A DNA stretch of 64,000 nt from contig CM065646.1 of the NCBI GenBank assembly GCA_033220425.1, forward strand, positions 6,021,501-6,085,500. Reading direction: 5' to 3'. This DNA comes from Lepraria neglecta (lineage: Eukaryota; Ascomycota; Lecanoromycetes; Lecanorales; Stereocaulaceae). The notes under the pieces were generated by a model, which saw only the letters and a program-made list of their open reading frames with translations, had not been told where the DNA came from and made no database searches. The position numbers and the translations under genes are program-made. Positions 47,347 through 59,910 of the stretch are shown here, piece after piece; position 1 is the first letter of the stretch, and every line of letters starts with the position of its first letter.

Positions 47347-48299
47347 ACATCTGCAAATTATTTCTGCCTCGGCAAATATTAGCTTCCGCGGATAGCGCCC
47401 GGAGCTCCTAGAGGTGCCCCGCTGCCTCAGCGCAACGCGCAATGCTCCGAGGCAGCAGAGGCAGCTCTAAGGTAGCCCGAGTAGCCAAGCTTCGACGCCA
47501 AGCGCCCAGAAGCTTAACCCCGAAAGCCGTGATGTTCCATGATCGGCGGCAGCGCTCGGGAGCCTCACCACCCAGCAGCGCCATGTTGCAGCCCCAACAT
47601 CTACTCAGATTCGGGCGATTCAGTGCTAGGGCAAAGGAGCTTCCTTATGTATGAATGAGTAGTTGGTAGATGGTTTTATTCTGAGCTAAGCTTGCTAAGC
47701 TAGATATTACTTGCTAAGCGAAAATGCTTGGCGCATGCCGTAGCATTCAGCCAAAGTTCTCGCGGGGGGGTACGCGCGCCTGTGCAGGCTCTACAGCATA
47801 TGTCATCGGCGTAAATCTATATCTATTCGGTGGACTTGCGCATTTGCGCTGATTGCGCTGATTGCGCTGATTGCGCTGACGTTTGTGGCGCTCGTTAGGG
47901 GGCTGCTAAGGCCTTAGCTTTGTTGATGTCTGGGCGCTAGACGCGCTGCTTCTGGGCGCGTTATTTGGGGCGTTGCTGGGCGCGTTGCTGGGCGCGTTCC
48001 TAGGCGCGTTCCTAGCGCCCGCAGCCCCAAACTTCAACATTTCAACGCTGCGCAGTCGAATAACTCGCGCAATATGGCATCTACGGGGCCCTGATTCAGA
48101 CTGATTTATCGTATAACCTTTGCGTGGGTAGCCTCCAAATTTGAGGCCCAACGGAATCGATTTAGGGCTGCCTCGTGACTGCCTCGGGGTGCCTTAGTGG
48201 CCTCTAGAGGCGCTCCTGAGCTAGCTTTCTGGCACACCCCGCTCATAGCCTCGGAGGCCACTGAGGCACCCCCGAGGTAGAAATATAATTCGCAGATGT
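47347..48299 (+). mobile_element. GC-rich non-autonomous inverted-repeat element, copy A
   Basis: The ends are ACATCTGCAAATTAT..TTCTGCC and the mirror GGTAGAAATATAATTCGCAGATGT. It is 953 bp, with no protein. It has internal 10-bp repeats (GATTGCGCT near 47,848-47,878; GGGCGCGTTG near 47,957-48,000). It is inserted in AT-rich Gypsy DNA but is itself GC-rich. Confidence 0.75.
47624..47744. mobile_element. 121-bp insertion nested in copy A
   Basis: It is absent from copy B. It is flanked by ATTCAG (47,618-47,623 and 47,745-47,750), and its ends GCTAGGGCA and TGCCGTAGC are inverted with one mismatch. It is a tiny MITE. Confidence 0.6.
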
Positions 48300-49166
48300 A
48301 AGGCCTTATTAATATATACCTAAAAGGTTACCGGAGTATTAGTTAGGCTAAATAGTATAACTATATACTTAAAGTATCTATAATACGTATAGAACGTAGT
48401 CTTCTACTTATCTCCTAGCCTAATTCTAATTCGATAGTATCTTTTAGGTTAAGCTTAGTAAATACCTTAGTATCGCTTAAATAATCTAGAGTTTTACTAA
48501 TAAGTAGTAGTAGATAGCGATTTTTAATAGTAACCTTATTAAGCCTATAGTAATTAATATATAAATATAGGCCTCTATTCTTCTTTAGAACGAATAGAAT
48601 TAGAGCCCCTGTAGGGCTAGTAGAATATCTAATCTACCTTCGTCCTAGAGTATCGTCTAGATAGGCTTTTAGCGCCGCGAGCTCGATATTAGCTAGATTA
48701 TAGAGTAGCCTATAGAAGGGTATAGTAGTCGTTTTAATTATATAATTATCGTCTTTATATAAGGGTAAATAGCCTACTTTCTTAACTAAAAATATATTCT
48801 CTAAGTCTACTAGTTATACTAGTAGTACTATCATAGTAACTTCGTCTATATTATAGCTAGCCTATACTTTTACTAATCCTATAGAGGTATCTTATATTAG
48901 TATTAATCCAAGATCTAATATAAAAAGGGCGTAGACTATTAATTCCCTTTAGGCCTTCTTAATAAACTCTTCTTAGCCTAGTAGTTTAAGTAAGTTTATA
49001 TTAATACTAAAACGCTAGATTCTTATATCTATATTAATCTTAAGGTATTCTTTCTCTATATTTAGTATCCCTAGTATAATAGAGGGGCTCTATTTATTAA
49101 TAGTATAATAGGTATAAATAGTATCCTTTATACGTCCCTAACTATCTTTTAGCCGGGTAGTTACTT

Positions 49167-49928
49167 CATCTACGAATTATATTTCTGCCTCGAGGGTGCC
49201 TTAGTGGCCTAGAGGCTATGAGCGGGGTGTGCTAGAAAGCTAGCTCAGGAGCGCCTCTGGGGGCCACTGAGGCCCCCCGAGGCAATCACGAGGCACCAAG
49301 AGGCAGCCCCAAATCGATTCCGATTGGCCCCAAATTTCAAGGCCAGCTGCGCAAGAGTTATGCGATAAACTACCCTGAATCAGGACCCCGTAGATACCAT
49401 ATTGCGCGAGGTATTCAAGTGCGCAGCGTTGAAATGTTGACGTTCTGGGTGCGGGCGCTAGGATCGCGCCCAGGAACGCGCCCAAACATCAACAAAGCTA
49501 AGGCCTTAGCAGCGCCCTAATCAGCGCCACTAACGTAATACGCAAAGCCACAAAGTCGCAAAGTCGCAAGTCTACCGAATGCGCATATGTTAACATCGAA
49601 TATTAACGGTACGGGGCCTCCATGGGCAAACACCCCCGCGAGAACTTTGGCTGAATCGCTCGAATCTGGGTAGATGTTGGGGCTGCGACCTGGCGCCGTT
49701 GGGGGGTGAGGTTCCCGAGCGCTGCCGCCGATCATGGAACATCACGGCTTTCGGGGTTAAGCTTCTAGGCGCTTGGCGCCGAAGCTTGGCTACTCGGGCT
49801 GCCTCAGAGCTGCCTCTACTGCCTCGAAGCATTGCGCGTTGCGCTGAGGTAGCGGGGGCACCCCTAGGAGCTCCGGGCGCTATCCGTAGAAGCTAATATT
49901 TGCCGAGGCAGAAATAATTTGCAGATGT
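49167..49928 (-). mobile_element. GC-rich non-autonomous inverted-repeat element, copy B
   Basis: This is an inverted copy of A with the same ends (CATCTACGAATTAT.. and ..AATTTGCAGATGT). It is 762 bp and lacks the 121-bp insert and some internal repeats. The ORFs across it are GC-rich shadows. Confidence 0.75.
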
Positions 49929-50399
49929 TAGTATACCCTATAGTAATATACTAAGCTACTATCTATCTAAGTTAGTCTTAGTAGCTTAGCCTTATTTATT
50001 AGCTTTGTATTATACTTAATAGTAAAATACTAGCTAATTATATTTACCTCGATACTAATATTAAATTAATACTCTATTAGAGCCTCCTTTATTCTATTAT
50101 TTAGAAGAATAAGACCTAGAATAGTTATAATAGGGGATAATATTATCTCTAGTCTTTCCTTCCTTTATCCTTTTAAGGATTCTAGGATAAAGGATATCCT
50201 TTTCCCGCCGGCTCTACTATATAATCCTCTAGGGTTATAACTAAACTAACTAGGATACGCTAGTTATTCGCTGTAGATTTAGTATAATTTAGCCGAATAT
50301 ATCCTTATTCCCTATAATTATAGTAGGTAATATTAGATTTATTAGTTCGATTTACTTATATACTACCTATATCTCTCCTTAAGTAAGGAGGAAGGCTCT

Positions 50400-51024
50400 C
50401 ATCGCGCTTTCCCAAAAGATTATATCATTAGCGTCGCAGCTAGTTTTGCGCTGTCAGCAGGCCGTATAGCGATCAGGGTCTGCATCCTATGTCAATTGCG
50501 GGCCGAGAAATCAGCAGGATCAGCAACTCCGGTTACTGTCAGTAACTCCAAGGTATTATCAGTAACCAAGCAGCACCCAAAAATCATCCCTGAAGACATG
50601 CGACCGCGCGCAATGATTACGATACTGCGACGCCGCAACTAAACCCCCAGGGTAGCTACGAACATCACCCCCGCGAGAATTTGGGCCCAATCGCACGATT
50701 CCGGGGTCCGTTTTCAGCTGGTGTTGATGGTGCTCTGGGGGAGTCGCTGCCGTCGATGGCGACGATCATAGAAAATCAACATTTTGCTTAGTCATCAATC
50801 ACGTGATTCGCTGAATGCTTGCTGATCCTGCTGATCCTGCTATTAGCAAGCCGGAGTTGCTGAATACGCTGAAATCGCGCTGTTAGCGGGCGCTATTTGC
50901 TGATTACGCTGAAATCGACCCATCAGCGGGCGCTATTTGCTGATCCTACTGATAGGCTAATTTCAGCCCTATCCACGCGTCTAGCAAATTAGAAGTTCTC
51001 AGCAAGATTTGGGAAAGCGCGATG
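50400..51024 (+). mobile_element. 625-bp non-autonomous element with CATCGCGCTTTCCCAAA ends
   Basis: It has perfect 17-bp inverted ends. Flanks CTCT (50,396-50,399) and CTCC (51,025-51,028) suggest a 4-bp target duplication. Its first 120 bp are nearly the same as 56,361-56,480. Inside, GCTGATCCT and a CAGCGGGCGCTATTTGCTGAT-like unit repeat. No protein. Confidence 0.8.
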
Positions 51025-51949
51025 CTCCTAGGTATAGTCGCTACTAGTTATAGTACTTCTATCTCTTCTTCTCCTATTTCCTAGCTATACTCCCTTAGCT
51101 TCTTAACTATAAGGTAGTTATAGATTATTTTTTATCAGCTTATCTATATCTATATCTTCTAACCTATTAGCTAGATCTACTAATTCTAACCTCTTTTACG
51201 ATACTAGAATAGTTATTAGTACTACTTTATATAGATTTAGTCTAAGCTTTATAAGGAAGATACTCCCTTAGTAGAATTTATCTATTAGGAGTAACTAGTC
51301 TTCGAGGTTCTTTAGATACTAATTAAATTATCTAGTAGACTAGTTATTCTACTAATAGACGTCCTAGATCTCCTAAAAGATCTATATTTAGCGGTTTATA
51401 GGGTTCTAAATTAGGTTAATAAGGAACCCCGAAAAGAACTCCTAGATATAATACTCTTACTCTAACTAATATACCTTTTTATAGCTTCTCTATAGTTACT
51501 ATAGACTACTATATAGCGCTAATATTATATATAAGATATAATTCTTATCTATCTTAAAATAGTAATAAGTCTATTAAAAATAGTATTATATTCCTCTATC
51601 TAATTATAGTATTCTCGGATAGTCTTTCTATAATATTTAGATAGCTTTACTAGCTTTATAGATAGACTCTAATCTTCTTCCTTATCGGAGGATACGCTTT
51701 ATATATATTTAAAACCGCGAGTATAGCTTATAGAGCCTAAACTAGATAGTAGAGGAGGAACTATAGCTAGTAGGGGGAGGACTTCTCCCCTTTCTAGGGC
51801 CTCGATCTAAGCTAGCGTCTTCTAGAGTTCTCGCTACTTCTATAATTCTTCTAGATAGCGTCTCGCCTATATAGTAACCTCTAGATCTAGAGTAGTACGC
51901 TTAAGGGTCTCGATTTAGGCTAGGATAGTATCTAATTTATATTACTTAA

Positions 51950-52369
51950 TGTTACGAACCCTCGCGTACGGGTATCGTATTCGGTATTAATTCTTAATAG
52001 GGATAGAGGTATAGCTAAATAAGAGTATAAAGCAGGCTTTAAAGGATACTAAGCGGGTCTGGTATATAATCAGATAATATATATATTTAGTGCCTAGCCT
52101 AAGAGATCTATCGTATATAGTAAGGTACTATATATAAACTAAAGTAATATACGAAGTTAAGCACGATGCTCTAAATAGTAAATAAGTGCTCCTATATATA
52201 GTAATAGGAAACCCTGCCAAGCATTTACGATCGTAGCGATCCAAATCCTAATTAACATAATCCAGTTTCTAATTAATACGATCCGGCTTACTAGGGTATA
52301 ATCTAAACTCGTCCTATCCGAAGTCTCTTATCCTTCGCGATAGTCCTATTAGAACCCCTAGTTCTAATA
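51950..52369 (-). repeat. 3' LTR of the right-hand Gypsy copy
   Basis: It is 420 bp, from TGTTACGAACC to TAATA. It shares the AGTGCCTAGCCTAAGAGATC block with the other LTRs in this window. Confidence 0.8.
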
Positions 52370-55300
52370 CTAGCCCTCTCTCCTAGATTTCTCGTCCTGA
52401 GAAACTATCTATCCTTTATACTACCTTATCGTACTAAATAATCTTCTAACCCAGCTATCTGTAAAAAGGAACTGGCCAGTAAATTAGTTAATATAGTAAT
52501 ACGTCCTTATTCCCGATATACTACTACTAGGAAGTAATGTCTAATAGGTACTAATTCCGACCGATATTCTAACTGTATTACCGGTAGTAGGAAATACGAC
52601 CTTATAGTATCGCCCCTTGAAATACGTTGTATCGAATCCGAACGGAAGGCTACGTAGTTATAGCTAAAATCTTCCTGCGAAAAGGTTAATCGATTAGTAA
52701 AAGAGATATTATACGAATAGTCTAAGCTGGCGCGCCTTTAAATATAATACGAATATATAGAGGAAGAAAAGAAGAAGATAGTAGACTAAGAAGTATAGAA
52801 TATTATAGAGTTGGAGGAGGACTAACGCGTCGCTCCTACGTCTTCTAGTAACTTAATATTTAATATCTTATCTAAGTAATTCGATCTCCCTGACGGGATA
52901 GAAGTCCCTAAGAGCTTCGACTAGTCTTCTCTTATTTCTAGTAGAACTCTTATAGATATTCTCTATAGTTCCCTATAAGGTTCCTAAGAGGTTCCTAGAT
53001 ATTCTCCGTCTTATTATACCCTTTCTATTTAACTAGATAGAACTAATTTCTTCTATCTAGGATCCTCTCGACCTCGTACTCTATTTCTTCTTTAATATTA
53101 TAATAGAATATCTCCTATAGTAGTATATTAGAGTCTACTAGTTCTAAGAGTAAGATATAGAATACCGGATATACCTTAGCGTCAGGCGGTAGTTAGAGTT
53201 TATAGTTAACTAGTCCCTTAATCCGCTTAATTAAGAATAGTCTAACTTTAATATAATCTAGATTCTTACTTAGTCTTATTATTCTTATATTTTTTATTAG
53301 GAGGTATACTTTATCCCTCTCTTTTAGCTAAGGAATATTCTTTCTCTTTCTATTAACCTATTCCTTTAACTTACTATTAGAGCTCTTAATAGATTTTTAT
53401 ATATCTTTATATAACTTCTTTAGCTCCTCTACCTTAACTAAGGCTTTTTCTATATTAGGTCCTTCTCTAGGATATAGAAATGTATTTATATTCTTTCTAT
53501 AGTTAGCGAAGAATAGTATTAGGTCTATTATATCTAACTTCTTATTATTATACGCTAGTTATACTATCGGAAGTAGTAAAACCTAGTTATCTTACTTCTA
53601 GTTTATATAATATCTTAAGTATACTTCTATTATTTAGTTTACACGTTCTATTTATCTATTAGTCTATAGGTAATATACTATTAATATCCGAAGTTTCGTT
53701 CTAATTACTACTATTAGCGTTCTCTAGTAGTTAGACGTAAATAACTTATCTCTATCGGATATTATCGACCTTAGTATACTATAATCCCTTATTAGCTTAT
53801 TAAGTAGTACGAAGGCTAGCTAATCCACTTTATAGGTCTCCTTGAACGGTATTATAATTATATACTTTATTAGTTTATCTATAATAACTATAATTAAATT
53901 AAAGGTATTTTACGTAGCTAGATCCTTTAATAGTAGTAACTTAACTATAAAGTCTATTATAATATTATCCTATAGTAACTCTAGTATAGATATAAACTAT
54001 ATTTATCCGTACTTAGCGTATTACGCCGCCTTATTCTACTAGTACTTGATATATTCCTTAATATATTATTTAACGCGCGCTCGAAGTCTCGGTACTATAT
54101 ATCCTCGTCCTAGGAGTTCTATTATCTTAGATACTCTAGGGTAACCTTATAAGGGGTCGTTATAGTAATCCCTAATTACTCCTTTAATATATATATTAGG
54201 TAAGTAGGTCTTATCCTAGTATTTAAGTAATACTAAACCCCGTTAATCCTTTCTTAGGTCTGTTACGAATTATTATTATAGGCCTTTACGATCTTATTAG
54301 TTATATCAGGTTCTAATATATAAAGGGTCGTAGCTAATATCTAGTATAGTACTAATAATCCGTCCGCTTCTTCTTTTAGGATTAGTTATTCTATAATATT
54401 CTTTTCTTCTATATAGTCTAACCGTCTACTAAGGGTATCCGCTCGACTATTATCTTTTCCTAGGGTATAGATTATCTTGAATTTATATTAATCTAATAGT
54501 CCTAACTATCGAACCTATCTTCTATTTAACTCTTTCGTTATTATAAAGTTAATAAGGTTCTTATAATCTATAAAGATAGTTAGGTCCGAGTAGCTCTCTG
54601 CGTATACTTACTAGTTCTATAATATATATACTATAGTAAGTAGCTCCTTATTATATATATTATAGTTCTATTCTACTACTAATATCTTCCTTAAATAGTA
54701 GGTAACTAGATACTACTTTTAGTCCTTTATTTAATATAGATATACTCTAATTACAAGATCCGAGGTATCTATTTTAATATAGGCTGGTATATTAGCCTAA
54801 AAGGTATAGAGTACTAGTAGATCTATATATACTTTCTTAAGTATATCGAATGATTTCTATTAGTCTCTCCTCTATATAAATCTAATATCCTTTTTTATAA
54901 TATCCGTTAGAGGTAGTACTTTCTTTAAGTAGCCCTCGATAAATTTCCTATTAAAATTAGTAAATCCTAAGAAACTTTGTACTACTTTAATATCCTATAG
55001 TATAGACTATTTAGCGATAGCCCTAATCTTTTCTAGACTTATACTAATACCTTTTATACTAACTATAAATCCTAGAAATTCTACTAACTATCGATAAAAC
55101 TTGTACTTTTCTAGCTTAAGGAGAAGGTTTACTTGTAATAGGTATCTGAGGATATCCTATATATACTCGATATATTCTTCCTTATTTTTAGAATAAATTA
55201 GTATATTATCGAGGTACGCTATCGCTGTTCGATCTAAGTATACTTATATAATATTATTAATAAGTACTTAGCAGGTTACTAGTATATTGGTGAGTCTAAA

Positions 55301-56360
55301 CGGTATTACTAGATACTTATAGTAGCTATATCTCGTTCGGAAGGTAGTTTTCTATTCCTCGCCTTTCTTTATCTAAATTAGATTATATATACCTCTAAGA
55401 TCTAGTTTAGTAAATATCTTTACTCTACCGAGCCGATCCTATAGCTCCCCTATATTTAGTAATAGATATCTATTTTTAATAGTAATATTGTTTAACTTTC
55501 GATAGTTAATATATAGCCTTAAGCTTCCGTCCTTCTTTGGTATAAAGAGGATTAGGTAACCTACTAGTAATTTAGATTCCTGAATAAATCCCTTTTTAAG
55601 GTTCTTATTAATATATCTGCGAAGTACCTTAAGTTCCTTTTCCGATAATATATAAACAGGTCTAAATATTAGCTATCTACTAGGTTCGAGTTTAATCTTA
55701 TAATCCTATAGCTAATATCTAGGTAATACTTCTATATTCGTCTCTTCCTTGAATAAGTATACCTACTTACTATATTCCTGAGGGATAGAGGGTATATCGG
55801 TTCCTCTTGTTACTCTTACTTCGTTATCCCGCTAACCTTTACTAGTAACTATAGAGTTAGACTACCCTTTAGTACCGTCCTCGTGCGAAGCTAAGGTAAT
55901 ATATACCTCGACCGGTCTTCGGTTCGACTTCTTATCTACTATTAAACGCTACTAATACGTAGGTATAATCCTGGTAATATTGCCGGATTAATCTATCTTG
56001 AGTACTCCTCGAGCCTAATCGATTATTAGGTTATACTTCTTTAACTAAGGTATCCCTAAAATAATATAATAGGTAGCTATCCTAATAATATTAAAGGTAA
56101 TCTCCTTATAGTAGCGCTAAATTATAATAGGTAATAAATATATCTCTTCGTCTACCTTTCCTATTAATAGTATTAATCTATTAGCTATCTAAAGATTATA
56201 CTACCGTAACTTCTTCTACGTTAGTAATCTAGTTATTTATACTAAATCTCGTAAAATAAAGTTTCTAGTAGCTCTAGAATCTATTATTGTAACGGTCCGC
56301 TGTCTATTAATAATTACCGGTATCTTTATATATATATCGTATTATACGGAATATAGATAT
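51950..56360 (-). mobile_element. Gypsy chromovirus fossil, 3' LTR to protease
   Basis: The 3' LTR is 51,950-52,369. Reading right to left along the element: protease about 56,330-56,080, RT 55,700-55,130, RNase H 54,800-54,450, integrase 54,100-53,530 and chromodomain about 53,090-52,985. The antisense-ORF segment (readable on the plus strand) is about 52,370-52,880. It matches the family of the full-length copy at 1,327. It is cut at 56,360 by the large element; gag and the 5' LTR should lie beyond the window. Broken. Confidence 0.85.
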
Positions 56361-59300
56361 CATCGCGCTTTCCCAAAAGATTATGTCATTAGCGTCGCAG
56401 CTAGTTTTGCGCTATCAGTAGGCCGTATGGCGATTAGGGTCTGCATCCCATGTCGATTGCGGACCGAGAAATCAGCCAAATTAGTAACTCGAGGTTGCCG
56501 ATAGTAGCATCTGTAACCTCAAATTACTGCGCTGGGCACCTACAATATCAGCATTAAAAGTTGCTTTCGTGGACCAACGCCACCATTGCGCATTTGTTCC
56601 GGAATGCGAAATATGTGCGCTTAGGTAGTACATCGATAATATCAGTAGATAAGAAGTCATCCGAGTCGGATAGTTCGGATATATCCTCCGCTATAGTGGG
56701 TATGTTCGAGTCGGATATCTTATCCAGAATTAACCTGCAGGTAGTATTATCCGAGCTAGGCAATTTTAAAAGATAATGCGATAATCATTTTCATATTATA
56801 CGTTTAATAGCTACATATTCGATTACTGACAGCTTGATTCCGTCAGGCTTCCTCCCGCCTAAGCTTCATACTCTATCGATCTATCCTCTATCCCCTCCGC
56901 AGTATCCTTAGCAGCCTAGTCCTCAGGTTCTTCTCCTATTAGAACAATATTTAGATATACTATTTTATCCTCTATAATCTACCTCTCTACCGACCTACTC
57001 TACTCTTTAATATCTATAATGCGATCCTCTTCCTAAAGACTCTTATCTACTCGCAGGCCGGCCTCCTTCCGTATATACTCGAAGTCCTATATTAAAAATA
57101 CCTGGATATCTATTATCTCCGCTGAATTATTACCGAAGGTAAGGGAAGCGAAAAAACTATCCTGGTTTCTAAACTCTAAATTAGTCTCGTCGAGACCCTC
57201 CTCGGGAGATGGTTCTTTAGCCTTGATTTTAGTATTAGCCGATAATATATACCTGTAATCGCTTCTTATATATACCGCATATTCTTTATTATTTCTGTAC
57301 TCTTCTTCTTAGCCTATCGCACCAGTATCATTTATTCCTATCTCCTCTAGAACGCTCTGAAGGTCCGGTTGATTTTTTAGATCTTCTAGGGAATCCTTGA
57401 ACGCATTAGTAACTGGTAGTCGACGGTTCTTACTATACCTGTTCGTATAGTAGTAGTCTATTATTCGACGATAAAGTAGTCCCGTAACTATCCGCGTTTT
57501 GATTTCACCTATATCGTACTATACCTCTATTATATATTCGAATATAGCTCAAGGTGTTATCAGTATATAGGTTATTCTTCGAGTATTAGGTTGACTTACT
57601 ACTAACTAATATACCGTCCTATCTCTTGATCCTACGGGAGCTATATTCGTATTCTTCGAATATATGATAAAGCGCTGTTATAACGAAAATAATAGTACTA
57701 GTAGGTAAAGGTTTCTATAGATCTGTACTCTTATACCTAAGTCTAATAGCGCTTATTCTATTAGAAAAAAAAACGCGATATAGACTTATTATAATTATTG
57801 GTACTAGAAAATAACCCTTATCTTAGACCTGTTAGCTATATATTTCGTTCTCGTTTAGGAAAGAAGAATACTTATACCTTTCTCTAGATCCGCGAAAGTA
57901 AATCGTATATTAAATAGTAGGTTCGATATATTATTCTTCCGGTCCTCGACTGTTAGGTATAGCTATTCTACTACTATTTTAATAGTTAATCTTATTTTCC
58001 TTATTATAAAACTTCTGAATTCGCTTAGACTATCTATAAGCTGCGAAGATATTAGCTATTACGCGGCGTTATATAAATAGGTAGGGGTTTAGGAGTAATA
58101 ACCTTACGAGCTTCTTTAGGAGTTAGTATATTACCTAAGGTATCTAGATCGCCGATAACTTGAGGCCCCTTCGTTCTTTAGAGCTTAGCCTTCTATTCTC
58201 TCTATATTCTTATTATAAGGTTACTCAGAGCTACCGGGTTATATTCTAGCCATAGTAATAGGCTATTAGTATCATTACCGCCTATAATCTTAGAGAGGAA
58301 TATAGGCTTCGTTGCGTAGAAAATATGTTGATATTCCCGTAAGGATTAGTATCTTTGCGCTTAGCGACACCTAGAACTACCCTAAGCGATAGGTCCCGCC
58401 GCCTCCTCCGTAGTTACCTCCTTATAGTCGTCTTTAGATTTAATATCTAATATATATATAGGTGTAGGCAACGAAGTCGATGATGGTCTAGGCCTTGTCT
58501 TTTTAGATAATGGAACCCGATCGTCAGGATTAGATAATTATCCCGTGGTCGCGGTACTGGAATTCGGCCGCTTGCGCCGTATAGGTGGTACGGTGCGGGT
58601 TGGCTGTCGCTGCTTATATTGCACCGACTATAACGATTAGTTATTGTAAGACCTATATACCGAGGTAAACATACTATTGATTCATCCTTCCGTCTGCTGA
58701 TTAGATTCTCTCTCGATTTTCGATATTTCTTACTAGCAGATTTGAACTTATCAGTTGTTATCTGTTGGGGTGTCTAGGTAGGTCGTCCGGCACGCTGGCC
58801 ATTCTACTCTGTATATGAAGATGTTCGGTTTCGTTGTTCCTGCACCATCGGCTATTTCAGCTATATTTGATGAACACGCGTCTCTAATTTATTATTTACC
58901 GAGCTACGTAGGTAGTTCCTAGTATCCATATTCCCTTGAGGACCTCGTTTTATTATATAGTTCTATATTGTTTCCTTCTTTCTATATTAGCGTATTAAAT
59001 ATATATATGACGTTAATAGGCAACTTACGGTCTTCTTTTGGGTAATACTTGCATCGCTTTGTAATACGGTATCGATTCTAGACGTCGACGGCCGCGTCTA
59101 TTTACGCTGTACGGTGAATAGGTTATGTCTATTATCATATACTAATCGTACTTATAACGGAGAAGCCCATCTTTTCCGTCTCCTAAATATAGAGTTATCC
59201 AACGGACCGAATATAGGAGTGTAGGGAAGTTATACCCCCATAACGATAGCAGGTACTGGTCTCTTCGCAGGGCTAGTTATAGGGTTATTAGAAGATATTT

Positions 59301-59591
59301 CGATATCCTCGACGCTGGTTATCTTTGAAGAGACCTCTTCTTCGCGTATTTTTTCAGAGATATCCTCGCTAAGGTTACTATCACGTCTTCGACGTTTCCT
59401 AGGCTCTACTACTCCGTCGTCCCCTTCGGTACTTCTCTCGGGTTCTGGCTACTTTTCTATAATAGCCTTAATCTACTAATATGTTAATATATAGAATAAG
59501 TCACTCGGTTCGAATCGTACCTTTCGCTTATTCGCTTTGGTCTCCTAGGCTTTTCTAGCAGCTACTAGTCGTTCTCCCTTTATCTTAGCCA

Positions 59592-59910
59592 TTATTAGAA
59601 GATCCCTGTTATCTATCTAATATATATAAGGGTCTTTACTAGTAACGAGGTGGTATAAGGTATTAAGGAGTATGATCTACGACGATATAGCTAGTTATAG
59701 GTAGCTGGACGGGCGAGGTTCTTAGGGGAAGAAGGCGAAGGTTTTCGGAAAGGGATAGGCTTCTTTAGCGTGTTATTATCGTATTGTTTTGATTAATATA
59801 ATATTAATATAAAATCGAGTTAGCTTAAAGACTATTAATCGAGTCGGATAGAAACTTAGCCGAGTCGGACAAAAGTCTGTCCGAGTCGAACGAAATTTTC
59901 CTACCTTTTC
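59592..59910. promoter_or_regulatory. Divergent spacer with CCG-N3-CGG motifs
   Basis: TCGAGTCGGA, CCGAGTCGGAC and TCCGAGTCGAA stand at about 59,839, 59,860 and 59,880, between two divergent gene-like regions of the large element. The same motif occurs at 56,660, 56,705, 61,796-61,849, 63,781, 63,812 and 63,835. It is probably a binding site for a factor encoded by the element or host. Confidence 0.4.

Larger units (their letters stand above)
48300..51949 (-). mobile_element. Third Gypsy fossil carrying two nested elements
   Basis: On the minus strand a gag-like part lies at about 51,030-51,940 and reverse transcriptase at about 48,380-48,780 (reads like [18 protein letters not shown]). It is cut by copy B and by the element at 50,400, and by copy A at its left. 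The Gypsy copy at 51,950 sits in its gag. Broken, no LTR seen. Confidence 0.65.

Noticed and set aside
47906-49896. Several 60-80 codon ORFs in the GC-rich inverted elements
   Set aside because: They follow GC-rich repeats, are mirrored in both inverted copies with unlike peptides, and show no domain.
53842-54042. 66-codon ORF on the plus strand
   Set aside because: It is antisense to the integrase of the minus-strand Gypsy and made of AT-rich codons; a shadow.
56554-56776. Overlapping short ORFs on both strands near the left end of the large element
   Set aside because: Both frames lie in the terminal region, are short and have no domain; more likely chance.
59500-59525. GGTTCGAATC-like word resembling a tRNA T-loop
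   Set aside because: No cloverleaf can be formed around it, and it lies in a gene-like region of the large element.
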